Below are positions 10,550 to 23,674 of a stretch of DNA of 64,000 nucleotides, piece by piece. Position numbers and translations under genes: made by a program. Below the pieces are notes generated by a model. It ran no database searches and was not told the DNA's origin. It saw only the letters and a program-made list of their open reading frames with translations. The stretch spans positions 193,060-257,059 of the forward strand of contig NMRB01000494.1 in the NCBI GenBank assembly GCA_002633025.1, in the 5' to 3' direction. How positions within the stretch are numbered: position 1 is the stretch's first letter; the number at the start of each line of letters is the position of its first letter. Source of the DNA: Notospermus geniculatus. Its lineage: Eukaryota; Nemertea; Pilidiophora; Heteronemertea; Lineidae.

Positions 10550-13045
10550 TAGGTCAACATCTACAACTTGGACGTCAGAAATATCTGTTTATGATTATGC
10601 ATCACATCTACACAGCAGTTAGTCTACGGACTACCTAGTATTATGTTATATGTTACGCGCTGCACAGAAGGGCTGGATTCTTCACAAGAACTGATGAACC
10701 CAACCAGGGTATTAAGCTGGTAGCAGACATGAAAATCTTGATGAGATCACCTCTGCAAGCCGTTCTGTAGGCTAAACCTATGTGTGTTCATGAGATGATC
10801 AGGCAGACATGAATTTATATGTGCGCTGCCAGCTTTTAGTTTACTCAGAGATTTGGATACTGTTTGGAATGGATGAGGGTAATTTGGATTGGAATATACA
10901 TGTAATATGAAATGGGCAGGGCTACTTTTCTGAGTCGGTCACTTGATTGGACACTGGATTGGTAAGAAGGCTAGATCAAGACCTGTCTCTTACGGAACTT
11001 TAAAACAAGTCATGTAGACACTGGCAAGATGCAGCTGCCTTGGGGTCTGGCAGAAGCATCACATTTGGGAAGGACTCCAAATTTCATGCAGGGATGGACA
11101 CCACACCACATACTACAATTTACATTTATGTATGTACAACCAGTTGAATGACAATACAAGTTCTTGAAACATAATTCCACACATGCCGTACAGTACAAAA
11201 CTGCTTTGATTTATCACCTTTCAGTTAGAAGTACCTCAAAATATTGCTGTTTCGCATCGAGCAAGATTTGAGATATACAATCTCTGGACGGGAAGTTCAC
11301 ATCCAGAATTTGGTGTTGAAGTGCTACTGTAGGCAAACTGACAACAGGATGGTTAAAATCAACAACAACCTTGTCATAAGATCACGAATTTCTTGCTATT
11401 GCCAACTCCTGCCACTTGGCGGCGCTGTGAGCGATTGTACCTCTCTTTTCAATCTTTCTTCCCAGTTGCACAGTCTCAAGGACACCGTGATGCTATTTTG
11501 TTGCAATGTTACGCTGTTTTTAACGTCTTTGATACAACCGCTTGCAGCACCCCCTGTCAGGATAAAAGGTCGAGGTTCCCCATTTCTTGACCCTCTAGGT
11601 CCTCTCACCCCCAGGATTTAGTTAAAGCACGGCTTAGCTGGGCCTTCACCCTATGCATTATCATATATACATCATTCATGACATTCTTGGGTTTGGATAT
11701 TTATAGGAAGACTGGTCAAAGAAGATAAGCTGGTTAAGGCAGCATGCCATTCACAAGGCATCATCAAATGTTCTGATTTCAGATCTCAGCCGTTACCTTA
11801 ACATCAACACCCTGCTGCAGTTGACGCGACATCTGAAATGTTATTAGTAGGGTCCAGGCTGTTAGCAGTGGAGGATTAATGGTACGAAATTACAAATGAT
11901 GACATGCCACACAGTGATCCATTACATAACTAAGATACATGCAATTAGAGTCAAGGTCAAAGACAAGTATACAGGGAAAACCTTCAAGACATGAATTACC
12001 AGCATACTATACCATGTGAATAAAGCTGCAGACCCACAAGGATGATGTTTCAGATAAAATTTTGGGAAGTTATGGTTGGGTAGAGGAAAACGATTTGCTT
12101 ATAGGCATCCAAAACACCTGAACAAGGAACTGACCTAACCCCACAGATACATGGACTGCTGAACAAAGCATCCAGAGTGCTGCCAGTATCCATGTGGATT
12201 TGGTGTACTGCAGAATGTCTGCCAAATAACAGATTTTCTCCCACTGTGGGATTTGCCAAAACATGATCATGGCTGTTGGTAGCCTGCACAACTTTAGATT
12301 TTGAATGTTGTAAACCATGGGAAATGAAGTAAAGATTGTTTTGTTTGGAGCTTAGCTAATAAGTTAATATCAACACCATTCTTTCTGAGCCTTGGTTAAA
12401 TTTGATAACTTCTTCAGAGACAAAGTTCTACATATTAGGAGCACTACATAAATTAGATAGCATCTAAAATAAATATCTATGTTAAGTCACACGATTCCAT
12501 TGCCAAGTTCTTACACGTTGGAACATTTGCGGGTGGAGAGACGGGAAATGCCCCTGTAAGTAATGGTTGTTCATAGTAGAGAAAATGACATGCAAGAAAC
12601 TGAAATTAACAAGGGGAAGCTAAAAAATATGATACAAAACACCAAGCTAGGCAAAGGAAAAGTATTGAAAATAATGCTTTTTTTATTTTGCTATAGTAAA
12701 ACGTCTTTAAGAATAGCTTTTCTGTTCATGAAGTACAGGTATAATGCAATATCCTTTACTGTTTCCAGAACCAAATTCAAGTTTAATGTATAAAATGAAG
12801 AAAAAGATAATCTGAGGCTATAATTGTTGAAGATTTGAATGATCAACATGCGACTGGCCTCAAGAGACAGCTTGATGCAAGAGTTGATCAGAGAGGATCC
12901 AATTTTGAACATGCTGAGTGTCAATCATATTGATAGTGATACAAGGCGCACGCTGGGCGTGGCGAATAACCAGGTTTTCGAAGTTGCGTCGTGAATAAAA
13001 TGAGGTAGAGGCTGAAATGACGAGGCATTGTTAGGTGTCTGTGGT

Positions 13046-13200
13046 TGTGACCTTGAAAATTAGGTCAAATCCAAAACCCGGGTATTATGTTATGTATCGT
13101 CATTAGATATACGTATGATTAAAATTTGGTGACGATCCATCAATTTGTTCAGGAGAAATAGCACTTTTTCTGTTTTCACATTTAGCCCCCTATTGGCCAA
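13046..13200. repeat. Dispersed repeat (GACCTTGAAAATTAGGTCAA type)
   Basis: It matches 46303-46456 closely, sharing TGTGACCTTGAAAATTAGG, TTATGTATC.TCATTAGATA and AAATTTG.TGA.GATCC. It ends near a GCCCCCTATTGGCC word that corresponds to the GGCCCCCTGGTGGC word in the other copy. Confidence 0.85.
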
Positions 13201-13250
13201 ACCTTGAATCGAATGACGCTGAATATCGAAAGGAAACGACGTCTACTTAC

Positions 13251-13321
13251 AAGCAACATNCATGGCCAACTTCTTTGCATTGTCTAAGAAATGCATGTCT
13301 GCCTCAGCTGGTGTTTGGCCC
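13251..13321 (-). CDS. EPB41: Protein 4.1, FERM F2/F3 linker exon, interrupted by an N
   Basis: Acceptor CGTCTATTTCAG, donor GTAAGT. It encodes GQTPAEADMHFLDNAKKLAM, matching the family segment .S.A.AD..FL..AK.L.M before the F3 lobe. Base 13260 is N, flanked by the same trinucleotide (cat N cat). Read literally the exon ends in phase 1, but the next exon needs phase 0. Counting the repeated cat only once restores phase 0. The usual YGVDLH.AK residues that follow LSM in relatives are then absent, so bases are probably missing at this join. Confidence 0.85.
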
Positions 13322-13966
13322 CTGAAATAGACGTGAAACACATTACGAATCTTTTACTTGTTTCTTTTGGAAGTTTATGTGCATTTTAATGGAGAATTAC
13401 AATCATGGATCTTGGGATAGAGAGAAAATCCACAGAACTGACTAGGAATGTTAGGAAAATCTTTGAAATTGACCACGACATGCAAAGCCCTACGGGTCCA
13501 TTATGTGAGGAAGAGTTGGTTCCATTACCAAATCTATTAATATTAGATCACACATCCAAAACTTGTCTGACATGCATCGGCCTAAACAGATGAAAAGAAT
13601 CCCAAAATGGTCATGAGATATTCATTTCTGCTTTATTGACACTGAACAGTGATTCTAGTATTGGACTTGATGAAGACACATGCTGAATTTCTAATGTCAA
13701 TACAGCTCACTAGATGACAGCACAGGTCTAAGCGGGAACTTGCGACTAGGCCAGTGAGAGGGTGGGAAACTGGCAGGCCAAGATAATAAGACAAATCAGA
13801 TGACCTAGACAACACTATTTGTGATCCAAAATGACTTAAATAGTATCCAATTTTGGTGGTAAGTGCATTCATCAGCAGTGTTGTTTAGATGAGGACAGAC
13901 TAGTGACACTGTTATCACAAATCACAATGCTTGAACATGTGATGGGTTTTATCACTCAACCAACCA

Positions 13967-13981
13967 GGGGGGGGGGGGGGG
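13967..13981 (+). repeat. Homopolymer of 15 G
   Basis: An uninterrupted G run lies 71 bases from the donor of the 4.1 exon at 14052-14273. A 10-G run is also present at 33970-33979. Run length is uncertain in assembled sequence. Confidence 0.9.
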
Positions 13982-14051
13982 CTAAGACAAGTCTGCCAAC
14001 TTACAGGAACAGAATGTTGTTGCCCTTGATACACACTGATGCAATACATAC

Positions 14052-14273
14052 CGGTGTGTTTTATGGAGTTCCGCGATCCTTTCTAATAATTCTGGTGTCT
14101 GGTTAGGAGCAAAGTAGTACTCTTTAATGTAGTCAATACCAGAACTAGAAGGATGGTCGTTATCCCCTAGTTCTGCTTGGACTGTATATGATCCCAAGAT
14201 GCTAAGTGTTACAAAAGAACATGGTAACCGCTCGGTCAAGATGTCATTTCGCAGTTGTAGGCAAAGTTGATAT
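14052..14273 (-). CDS. EPB41: Protein 4.1, main FERM F2 exon
   Basis: 222 bases, phase 2 to 2, acceptor CCCTTTCAG, donor GTATGT. It encodes [20 protein letters not shown], then [14 protein letters not shown], a YYFAPNQT segment and AELHKTHR. These are near-identical to the helical F2 lobe of vertebrate and fly 4.1 proteins, where the ELGD and APNQT/ELHK words are hallmarks. No breaks are seen. Confidence 0.97.
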
Positions 14274-14615
14274 CTGAAAGGGAAAGGTGAAATTCATAAC
14301 ATCATAAACATTTAGGGGAACAATGAACATTCCTCCCACTCAATGGGACTCCCAGTAGGCCTACCATCATTTGTTCTGGTAGGAACTGGGGGAAGTGCGA
14401 AGAGGCAACTTGGCTGATACTAAACCAGGGCACGTGGCTCACTCTTTTCCACTGTGTTACTGATGTCTACCACAGTTTCAATGGTGAATCATTTGAAGGT
14501 AAATGGGCATCAAGAATTGGGTCCCATATATCAGCCAGACCTAGATTGGCCCGAGGTTAATTTTCCAATTAATTCTTCTCCAAATTGTGATTACCTCTTT
14601 CATTGACATACAAAC

Positions 14616-14685
14616 CTTGTCAGATCTTCTTGTAGCACCAGAGGGTCAGGTGGGTAGAATTTCACTCTAAAATCGAACACCCAGT
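14616..14685 (-). CDS. EPB41: Protein 4.1, FERM F2 exon (KFYPPDP)
   Basis: 70 bases, phase 1 to 2, acceptor GTCGTTTCAG, donor GTTTGT (a less common donor). It encodes WVFDFRVKFYPPDP followed by LVLQEDLTR, the conserved start of the F2 lobe. It is separated from the preceding exon by a 9.9-kb intron. Confidence 0.95.
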
Positions 14686-16560
14686 CTGAAACGACACAAG
14701 TAAGAAGAAATGCCAGGATTCTTTCAAATTGAATATTTTTAAATTGTATTTTCAGCTAAAACACCCACACAACTACTAACCACTCATGAAGTTTCAGTTG
14801 AAAGTGATACTTAACCCTTATCATTAAAATGATCGTTTCATTCTCGAAGATAATTTTCATGAGCGCAAGACAAGAACTCAATAATTAAGTGACATTTTCA
14901 TAAAGCTGCTTAAGACATTTTCACATAAACAGACAGGAACTGAATATAGCACAACTGATCAATAATGAGATGTCTATCGGACTCGGAACTGGAGCAGTCG
15001 GTTGTCATGGAAACGAGAGAAGCAACAGGTTCTGAGAGACCCAAGTGATGAGCACACTGTGCAAAGGGAACAGTATTCTGCAGAGCGTTGTCGGGAATTT
15101 AGGGTTGGGCATACATGGAGCAACAATGATTTTGAAGTTGCTGGTGTACCATACATCCTGCTGTGATACACTCTTGTTTTCACCCTATGTACAGCCATGG
15201 GATAGCAGAAGGCAAGTGAGATGCAATGAGACCACTAGGGCAAATCACTGGCCATGAGATAATTGAGGTCTTTTCCCCTCTCTGCTGGTAGCCTACTTCA
15301 TCAGGAAATGTTAAGAAGTCAATGGGCCCCCAATACATGCAGAATATCAATATACATGTAGTACATATAGCATCTATACGCTTTATATTCAGCACGGTCA
15401 TAAATTAATGTTTGATTTCATTACACTTTCACTGCATGCCCTGAAATTTTTACCTATTATGGATTCCAAAGTCCTGAGTTTACACGAGGTCAATATTCAT
15501 TCTGCCACCTGCTGATTTGTTAGCGGCCATTAATGGCAATTGAGGCCAGATATGGAGTAGATACCAATGACCCCTGCCACGGCCAAACACTGTCCTCCAT
15601 GAAATTTGATATTCTGTCTGATCAATGCATTCAATCCCCTGTCCTCAATAACGTCTTTCACATAACCTTCATGAGTTGTTTCCTGGTGTACTTGTGCAAC
15701 AGCTGTTCAACAAATTATCATGCAAAAATTACTATCACAATCCTTGCATAAAATTCAACATTACCTTACTTTCATATAAAGCATGTACCATAAGCCGAGT
15801 AATTTAATTCAGCAACCTGATGATACACATTACAGATCACAGCATATGGAGCAGATGGATTGCTACTGTTTTTTAGGTTAGACACCTGTGGTAATGAACA
15901 CGCTTCACCGCAGGGAAAATCGTCTGGTGGTAACTGGCTGTTTTTTATTCACAGGTCTGGAAAACACACCCACTGGCACTCAGAAGCATCAACAATGCAA
16001 AGGGACAAAATCTCAATGATTTTTATATTCAGGTCAACCACCAGGCCTACAAAACTCGCAAACCACCCACAGAAATAACCTGGGTCAACAACATAACTCG
16101 TGATTTTTTCAAAGACCCAATCTGAGTACAAAAGGCGTGTCACAGATGGTGAGGTCATGCATGCTCACTTCAACGGCATTTCCACCCAATAATTGCAATT
16201 CATGAATCCAGAAAATCAACCACCACCACTGACTATATTCTGTGATCAAGAATACAAGAGATGAGGTCATCCATTTTTGCTCAGACAAACTACCAGTGGT
16301 TCTAGACCATGACCTAAATTGAAGATTCTGAGCACTGACCCAAAAGGACAATTGGATTACCTCCACAAGCAATGACACGTACATGTTGCCAAGTAACAAG
16401 ACCTCAATTTGATTTTTGAAGAAAGGAGTTTCCAATGGAGGTGACCTGCCGTATCCGAGGCAATCAATTGTGAAGACCTTATGAGGTCAAATACTGAGTT
16501 ACAATACAAGAATTCTTGAATAAAGCCGACAAGGACATTACCATCACAATGTACTTTTCA

Positions 16561-17330
16561 CAATTAGGGTCATTCCATGCCAAATCACCTAAAATTTTGG
16601 AAATTTTACACCAACCCCTCTCAGATTTTGGTGAAAAAATTACTAAAAATACTATGGGGTGTTTAAGCAAGAAATCCAAAATTTTAGGTGTTTTCATTGA
16701 ACGGTTTTTGAATTATGACAATTTGAACATTGGGTAACATCCCATTATTTGTGACCCCAAATGCACAACTCTCATTCTGAAGCGTTTCTGAGCACTCATA
16801 ACTTCCTACTTAGTTGAGATACAGATCTGAGTTTGGCTAGGATAGGGTATTCTAGCCCAGCTTTTCAGAATATGCTATCAGAAAAGAGAAAGAATGTCCC
16901 CTCTTCAAGATACAGTCGAATCAAAATTGAATTTTGAACGAACCCTTTTTCTTTTTTTCCATTTTTCAAAAGCCCCCTGATCAACATCTGCTGTCAAAAG
17001 GCTATGAAAGCATTTTATTGACAATATATGAGGAACGGACTCTCGGCAGAAGCAATTTTGGCTTGATAGGAGCCATAATTATTATTCTAGGAGCGTCCGA
17101 AGTTGGTACTGGATGAAAAGATGCCATTTTGACCCCCTTATTTGGGTGGCTGGGAAACCATGTAGACAGTTGAAAAATTTAATGAAACTCTTCCAAGACA
17201 AAGATACATATATTAACTACTTATGATAAAAAAATCAAGGGCCTTATAAGTTCCGTTCCATATAAACTTAATTTTTTTAAATATGTCAATTTCTAATGGA
17301 ATTTAGTGTTAGGGGACAGTGCTGCCATCT
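16561..17330. repeat. Probable dispersed repeat with internal inverted repeat
   Basis: A perfect 16-base inverted pair, CACCTAAAATTTTGGA at 16586-16601 and its complement at 16675-16690, lies in a stretch beginning GGGTCATTCCATGCCAAATC. The long low-complexity AT stretch differs in style from the flanks. The boundaries are not defined. Confidence 0.45.
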
Positions 17331-20237
17331 CTATATCCACACATGAAGTNACGGTGCATACCAATGACCAACAACAGCAATACACACATAGAATTCAAAC
17401 AGCGCATTAACATGCCAGAGACTTCCTGGCAGCCATTGCTGAACTTGAAAATAATCACACAGAAGCCAGTAGATGGAATTAGAAACCCAACACGCCAACA
17501 TTTTGCCAAATGATTAATGCAGAACTGTAGTGCGAGGTGAAGGTCACGAGAATCCTGACATTCAACAGGTTAGCAGCTTGCTCTGCATGAGCCATGATGT
17601 TACAGCAGCTTCAGCCAAAGATGCTGGTGCTGAAGAGATGCCCAGCAGGCAAACATGTGGTATACATGTTCGTAAAACCTGGGTTTGTCGTACAACCTTG
17701 CACTGCAGTACACCTGAATCGGCCCTACGTTCCTCAGACGAAGAGGCCATTTGGCAGTGGGTAAGAAGGTGAAACTAGGAGCACGGTGAGGTCATTTTAT
17801 TTCCTTCAACCTGAACACTGAAGAGAAGATGAATCTTCTCAGGAATACACTCTTTCAAAGTAATAACTCCAAGAGGATACAATTTTATAACCCAAGTTTT
17901 ATGTCCACAGTGTAGGAAGGTAGTTGATGACTGTTCCATCAGCAGAGCTCAAAAAGTATTTTACTTGAACACAAAGCTGCATGGCAAGATGTAAAGCAGA
18001 TTACTTCACATTCAACGATTGCACATGCCTAGAGTATAAAGGTAATGCCAGTGATTCTGCCCTGAGCATCAATAGATCACTATTAATTAAAGAAAACAAA
18101 TATAGCTCTTAATGAATTTAATAGCTGTGCAAGAAATATTCAATTGAATTTCGCTGAAAATGCTGCCTCAAGCATAAATTGACAGAAAAAAACCATAACA
18201 GGAATGATACATGTAAGTTTCCCCACATCTTACCAGGTGTTTCCCAGCATTATTGATTATTGCAACAGAAAATATGGTTTTTCACATTTCTGATGAAATG
18301 GCAAACAAAAACATTTTTGTTTTCCCACAGGACTGGTCCAAAATGTGTTGTCACGACAGTAGTTCGTGATTCTTCTTGCCACCTTTAGTTCAGAGGGCAT
18401 TTTTAAAAACTATCCTTGCAGAAATCTCGAAGACAACATGCAGTTTCAAGACAGGTACATGTACATTCAGGATCCACTCAGCTGTAGGGTGGAGTTTGAT
18501 GCTGGATGTCTGAATTCTGAGGTTACATGCAAACCTACGACCGGTACCAGAAACCACTGTGGACATACCAGTGGACTTGTCAACTCCTTACTACCCAAAC
18601 GCCAGTGCAAATGTATCTCATCCATGTCAACTTTGAGTCGAAAGGAATGTTGAGTTGGTACAGAAAACCAAAGAACTAACACTACAGACCCAACAACAAC
18701 AAAAGCTTCCCATGATCAACAACACCACAGAACGTTAGGTAAGGCGGTAGATTTTTAAAATTTTCCAATAGATTTCTTGTCAAAGATGATGAATGAAGGT
18801 AATTGTAATTAGAAAGGTGGGGGATTGGAAATCACTAATGTTCTTTGGCTATTCATGCAACTTTGATAGAAATGCCTCAATAGAAAGATCAAAGGTATGG
18901 AATCCGTGTGCCCAAGATCTTGCTGATGGCAGTTTACAGAAACCTGCAAATGTTTCAAATGGATGCTATATTGCTGCTCACTTTTTGATGTTTGTTTTCC
19001 ACAAATGTGAAATAACTCTTCAACATAAAGATTAAAGATTTGTAGTACAATCCATCCCACCAATAGAGGTCCTCGGTTGCCGAAATGTCGGTCACATGAA
19101 CAAGCTGAATTACCCAAGAGTGATATATCAAGTGAAATTAACACAACCTAATACACACTGAAGTGCAGTTTACAAGAGGCAATTTCCTCAACAATGTCAA
19201 AATGACAACATGGGAGAATCTAGAATACTCTTCCAAATTGAACTAAGTTGGATACGGGGCAGCAATCAACATGTGGGCGCAGTTTCATCTTTCTGTTAGT
19301 GGGTAAAACAAGATCAAATCCGCAAGGAAACTGCCTTATATACCCAGGGGTTAAAAGGGAAAGATCTGTAGATGAGCTGACCAAGAACATATTATTGATG
19401 GAGTCATCTTCAAGACAGTCAGCTCAGGATGCGCTATGGACGACAGTTTGTCCCACAAGAGTTTAGGTCACGGTCTATATTTCCACCTCGTCCAGTCCCG
19501 AATGTTTTTCATTCAACACACATCATCAAAGCTTCAGGTACTTCAAATGCTTATGGTGGCCCTATTTACCTCGCCCCTCAACAGAAATATAAGGTTAAGA
19601 GGCCTCTTGAAAAGAGGAATGTTGACAGTTTCACATTGAGGTGAAAATGAATCCGCTTGATACACTTGAGATGCTTTTATAGAGTACCAAGTTTAAGAAA
19701 TCATTTGGTGCAGTTGTCTGCCATTCAAAGCCTTCGCAATGCCATGGAATAACATCACCACTGGTGTATGGGCTAATTACGATCAGAAGCGATCTCCAAA
19801 ATCGCACAACATGGGCGAGAGAGACAATAAAAGGTGTCAGCACTACAAAACCAGCCTGAATCGTCGTTGGTGGCAACGCCATAGGCCTAACTCTGTAGGC
19901 ATACAGCCTTCAATAAATAGATATCAAACCCAGTGCTGTGCCCACTTCATGAGTATGCATATATGAAGTTTTACACCACAGGGTAGCACGATTAATTTAC
20001 CTCACAGATTCTAATAACCTCCTGAAAACTACACAGAAATTGTCCAATTATCAAGATGCTGAATAGCGTTGCCAATTACACCACAATAATTACAAGAGTA
20101 GTGTAGAGGTTTATTGTGGATTATATCAAACATTCAGGTCATTATGTCAAACAATTAAGACAGCTAAATAAAGACTTAGATAGGACGTGAGCACACATAT
20201 CAGTGTACAGTGAGCATGTGTCAAGGTCAACTCAGTA

Positions 20238-20400
20238 AAGGCGCCTCTCCACTTGAGTTTTCTCGCAGAAGTTGGCTCACAAGGGGCAAATTCACCTTTA
20301 TTTGCTTCCTCACAGCTTACGCTGGGACCAATGACATAAACAACTGTTGCCCATAGAGAGCCAACTTTTGCGAGAAAACTCTCACGTGGAGAGGCACCTT
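20238..20400. mobile_element. Miniature inverted-repeat element flanked by TA
   Basis: 163 bases. Left end AAGGCGCCTCTCCAC and right complement AAGGTGCCTCTCCACGTGAG; the arms of about 45 bases include GTTTTCTCGC and AGTTGGCTC. TA lies on both sides (20236-20237, 20401-20402). Related ends occur at 5716-5912 and, as a single end, near 40310-40355. Confidence 0.8.
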
Positions 20401-21100
20401 TACTCTCTATCTCTGCATTCACCTCTGGGATCTCTTCTACATAGCGCCTGAGGAAGACCCCGATTGGGGTCGAAAATTTGCGAAATATTCGGAGATGACT
20501 TTCCGATTTATTGTCTGCCTGCTGCAATGGTAAAAGGCAGTATCTTTAGAAGTGATCACAGGAGAATGAACAATTGAGGCAACAGCTATTCTTTACACCA
20601 CAGTGTACTTGGTTTTACAGCAAAGAGCTGTTACTTCAATCGCCATGTTCCTGCTGATCACATGACAGATACCACTGGATACTGCCTTTTATCATTTGAT
20701 TACAGATTTGATAGTCCCAGCCTCGGTCCAACTAAGGACTACATCAGGTGTTTGACTTGACTCACCTGGTGAGAACATCTAAATCAAACACAGGCAGGAA
20801 TGGGAGGAGGCAGGCCTACATCCAGTCTCATTCGATGATCTGAAAGGGCAGGGGTGGTAATGTCTCCAGACTGCAATCAGAGGCTACCAACTTCAGATAC
20901 GTCCCTCCCCAGGTGTATTTTAAATGTCAAAGGAGACGGGGCAAATACTGTATTCAGGCCATCCTTGTTCAGCTCCAACAGTATCACCACCATTTCACCA
21001 CAGCACTGCTCACTTCCTCCTACATAAACAACAATTAATGGATACCAATGATGGAGAGATTATGAGGAACTAATAAATAACCCCCAAGCCATAGGTCAAT

Positions 21101-21356
21101 AGGGCCGTTTAGACGACAGGCAAAATCCACATGCGATCCGATCGAATCCGATTGTGGTTCAAAACTCTTGCATGTAAACGGTACCTGATGCGGTCCAATG
21201 TGGATTTAAAATGGTCCGGAATCCACATTGGACCACATACGACCATACCCCGCATTCAAATCTTGTCTAAACGCAAATGAGACCCGATGCTGGTTGATTG
21301 GATCCAATCAGATTGAATCTGAATGTGGTTTTTTGGCTTGTTGTCTAAACGGCCCT
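21101..21356. mobile_element. Miniature element with AGGGCCGTTTAGAC ends
   Basis: 256 bases. Left AGGGCCGTTTAGACGACAGG and right complement AGGGCCGTTTAGACAACAAG. AAT is present directly on both sides (21098-21100, 21357-21359). The interior contains further inverted words such as AATCCACATTGGACC. It is non-coding. Confidence 0.83.
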
Positions 21357-22129
21357 AATGAGCTGAATGCAGTGCTATGATGCTGAACTTTGCAGACTTC
21401 AAGACCTCAGAGGTACTGGTCAACCATGTTTAGGCGGGCTGTGGGATGTTCTTCTGGGCCTGATGTCAGTGTCTTCACATAGGAGTTGACATGTCCCAGT
21501 GTCCCATCTGGGTGATGTAACAGCTTACATAAAGTAGAGATAACCAAATGCATTGTTGTGTCATCAACCACATCTAGACTCATGACAACGATGAAACCCT
21601 CGGCCGACAAGGCAAAGGAGAACAGGGTCATCAAATATGACCAACTAATCAACATTTTGGGGTGGCTGGTGGTCCCATCTGGCAAATACTAATGAAAGCA
21701 CCATTTCCCTGTGTGAATTAAGGAAACAAACCTGGCAGAGATAGGGGCAAATCAGTTTACACACGCTCGGTGTCCGATGGACCAAATACCAGGGTAATGC
21801 ACCAGAAGTATGGCCATTATGTCCAATGATGGAAGGATGAGTTGAATATATGGGCAATAATTCAATATCACCAAGGAGACCATCGTAACAAAAATTTTAC
21901 AGCCAGAGCATGAACAATGACCAGAGTTCCACTGCAAGTGGATGTACAGGACTGTCGCGGGGTTTGAGAATTGTGAGACGTGAAACGTGCGTGTGACGGG
22001 TGTGGCATGTTGGGATCCTTATGAATATAAAACGGGGACGACGAATTCCAAGACTCGCTTGCCTGCGAGAGGCACTTTATTGGAATCTACGGGAAACATA
22101 TTTATCATTACAGATACAATCCTCCAAAC

Positions 22130-22312
22130 TCTGAAGTGAACTGAACTAAACTAAAAGCTGTCTTTCCACTTAAGTCTATCCCATCTTTCTGATCTATCGC
22201 ATCTTCCTGAAAACTTTCTCCGACTCAACTGAACTAAACTCCAACTATATAACCCAACTGAACTCGACTGAAACTGAACTGAAACTCAACTCAAAACTCA
22301 ACTCAACTGTCG
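22130..22312. repeat. Low-complexity (A)ACTGAACT-rich stretch
   Basis: The stretch is full of variants of AACTGAACTAAACT and AACTCAACTCAAAACTCAAC. It reads as a degenerate satellite-like tract and no gene is suggested. Confidence 0.7.
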
Positions 22313-23543
22313 TACCTGGGCGTCTACCAGGTTTTTAAACTAAGCAGCCCCTGCATTCCTTGCTTTTCTTTTCCTTCTTTGGAAACACTACCCCTTATTT
22401 GGGGACACCAGAAACTCACGCGCTCGCAGGCGAATCCAAAAACTAGCTGATCTACCCTTAAGTTGGGAAGGGTCTACCTGGCTCTATGCTTACAATCACT
22501 GAGGATACAAGATAATAGATGGATATGTTTCGGACTAGCCCACTAAGCCACTAGGATGTTCATGGGCGAGTCCATTTGAAGCTGGCTAGGCCTATTAATC
22601 TTCGAGTGACAGGTATACATATGTTGCTGGACGAACCATTTTCGATGCTACCTAGGGGGTATATAAGTGCTGGACGATGCCATTTTTCCACGTACTATCT
22701 ACACTTCTACACAGGACGACCTGCACTCAGGGTGGTTGACAAGAGAGGTGCCCAGTGCAAGTCAGGATGCACAGGACAACTGCTTTCAGGGTGGTTGGCA
22801 AGGAATGTTGGTAAAGGGTAAATACGACGCTATGTTAGAGAACATGTTTTGGATAAGATCGCTGACGGAGGGTGGTACTGCACAGATGAAGAGACAATAT
22901 AGGGATCAAGATAGTCCTAAGCAAGATGCCGTTTCCTTTGAAGTGATTCCCTGCAACACAGCAGCAATCAAGGAGGGAATTGCATGGGATGGCACAGTTG
23001 ACACAGAACAGTAATCCATGATTTGGGACCAATTTAAGGGTGCCCTATATTCATGAGCAAGATAAACACTAGAACGAGATGAAAATCATTAATTCACCAA
23101 TAGCTGCAGGCAGCATCAAAACCTATCTCTGTTGCCAAGGGCTACCATGCTACACAACAGTGCTGCTCTCAAGCAATCTCCTGTTTTTTATAAACCGGTT
23201 GTCAGACAGGAATATATGATCAATGCTGCACTTTACTTGTCTTGATTTACTTACACCAATATCAACACTGTGGCAAGTTTTTTTGTCATGTACCATTGGA
23301 AAAAAGAGATCTTTTACATATTTTAAGATCAACTGATTTACGAGAGGCACTCGATCGTAAATGAGCACTGCGTATTTTACACAGAGATTTTTATACTGGT
23401 TTGCAGCAGTAAATGTACCAAATCATTTCTTGCTGCAGATAAGGAACTGTGTGTGCTGTCTCAAATCAGTCATGAAATGTGGATGCAATCAGTGGCTAAC
23501 ACTGGTGTCTCCCGAAAAGAGCAAACCTTGGGTTTTGCCATAA

Positions 23544-23674
23544 GGCTGCAATCACATAGAACTACTCGCTACACGTACACGCCTGTTAACAAAGGCTTAA
23601 CAAAGGGTTCGCGACTGTGAAGCCTTTGTTAACAGGTGTGTACGTGTAGCATGTACTTCGATGTGACTGCGGCC
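23544..23674. mobile_element. Foldback miniature element with TAA target site
   Basis: 131 bases, almost entirely palindromic. Left GGCTGCAATCACATAGAA pairs with right TTCGATGTGACTGCGGCC, and inner arms include CGCCTGTTAACAAAGGCTT. TAA lies on both sides (23541-23543, 23675-23677). Tips and target site suggest a PIF/Harbinger-type origin. Confidence 0.85.

Larger units (their letters stand above)
10163..13250. other. Intron of the 4.1 gene between F2/F3 linker and F3 exons
   Basis: It holds the mariner-like element at 10466 and the dispersed repeat at 13046. The 125-residue open frame at 11244-11621 on the plus strand has no splice or family support. Confidence 0.6.

Noticed and set aside
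13047-13200. Palindromic GACC.TGAAAATTAGGTC read as a hormone-receptor element
   Set aside because: The same words recur as part of a dispersed repeat, so a specific regulatory role at this site is not supported.
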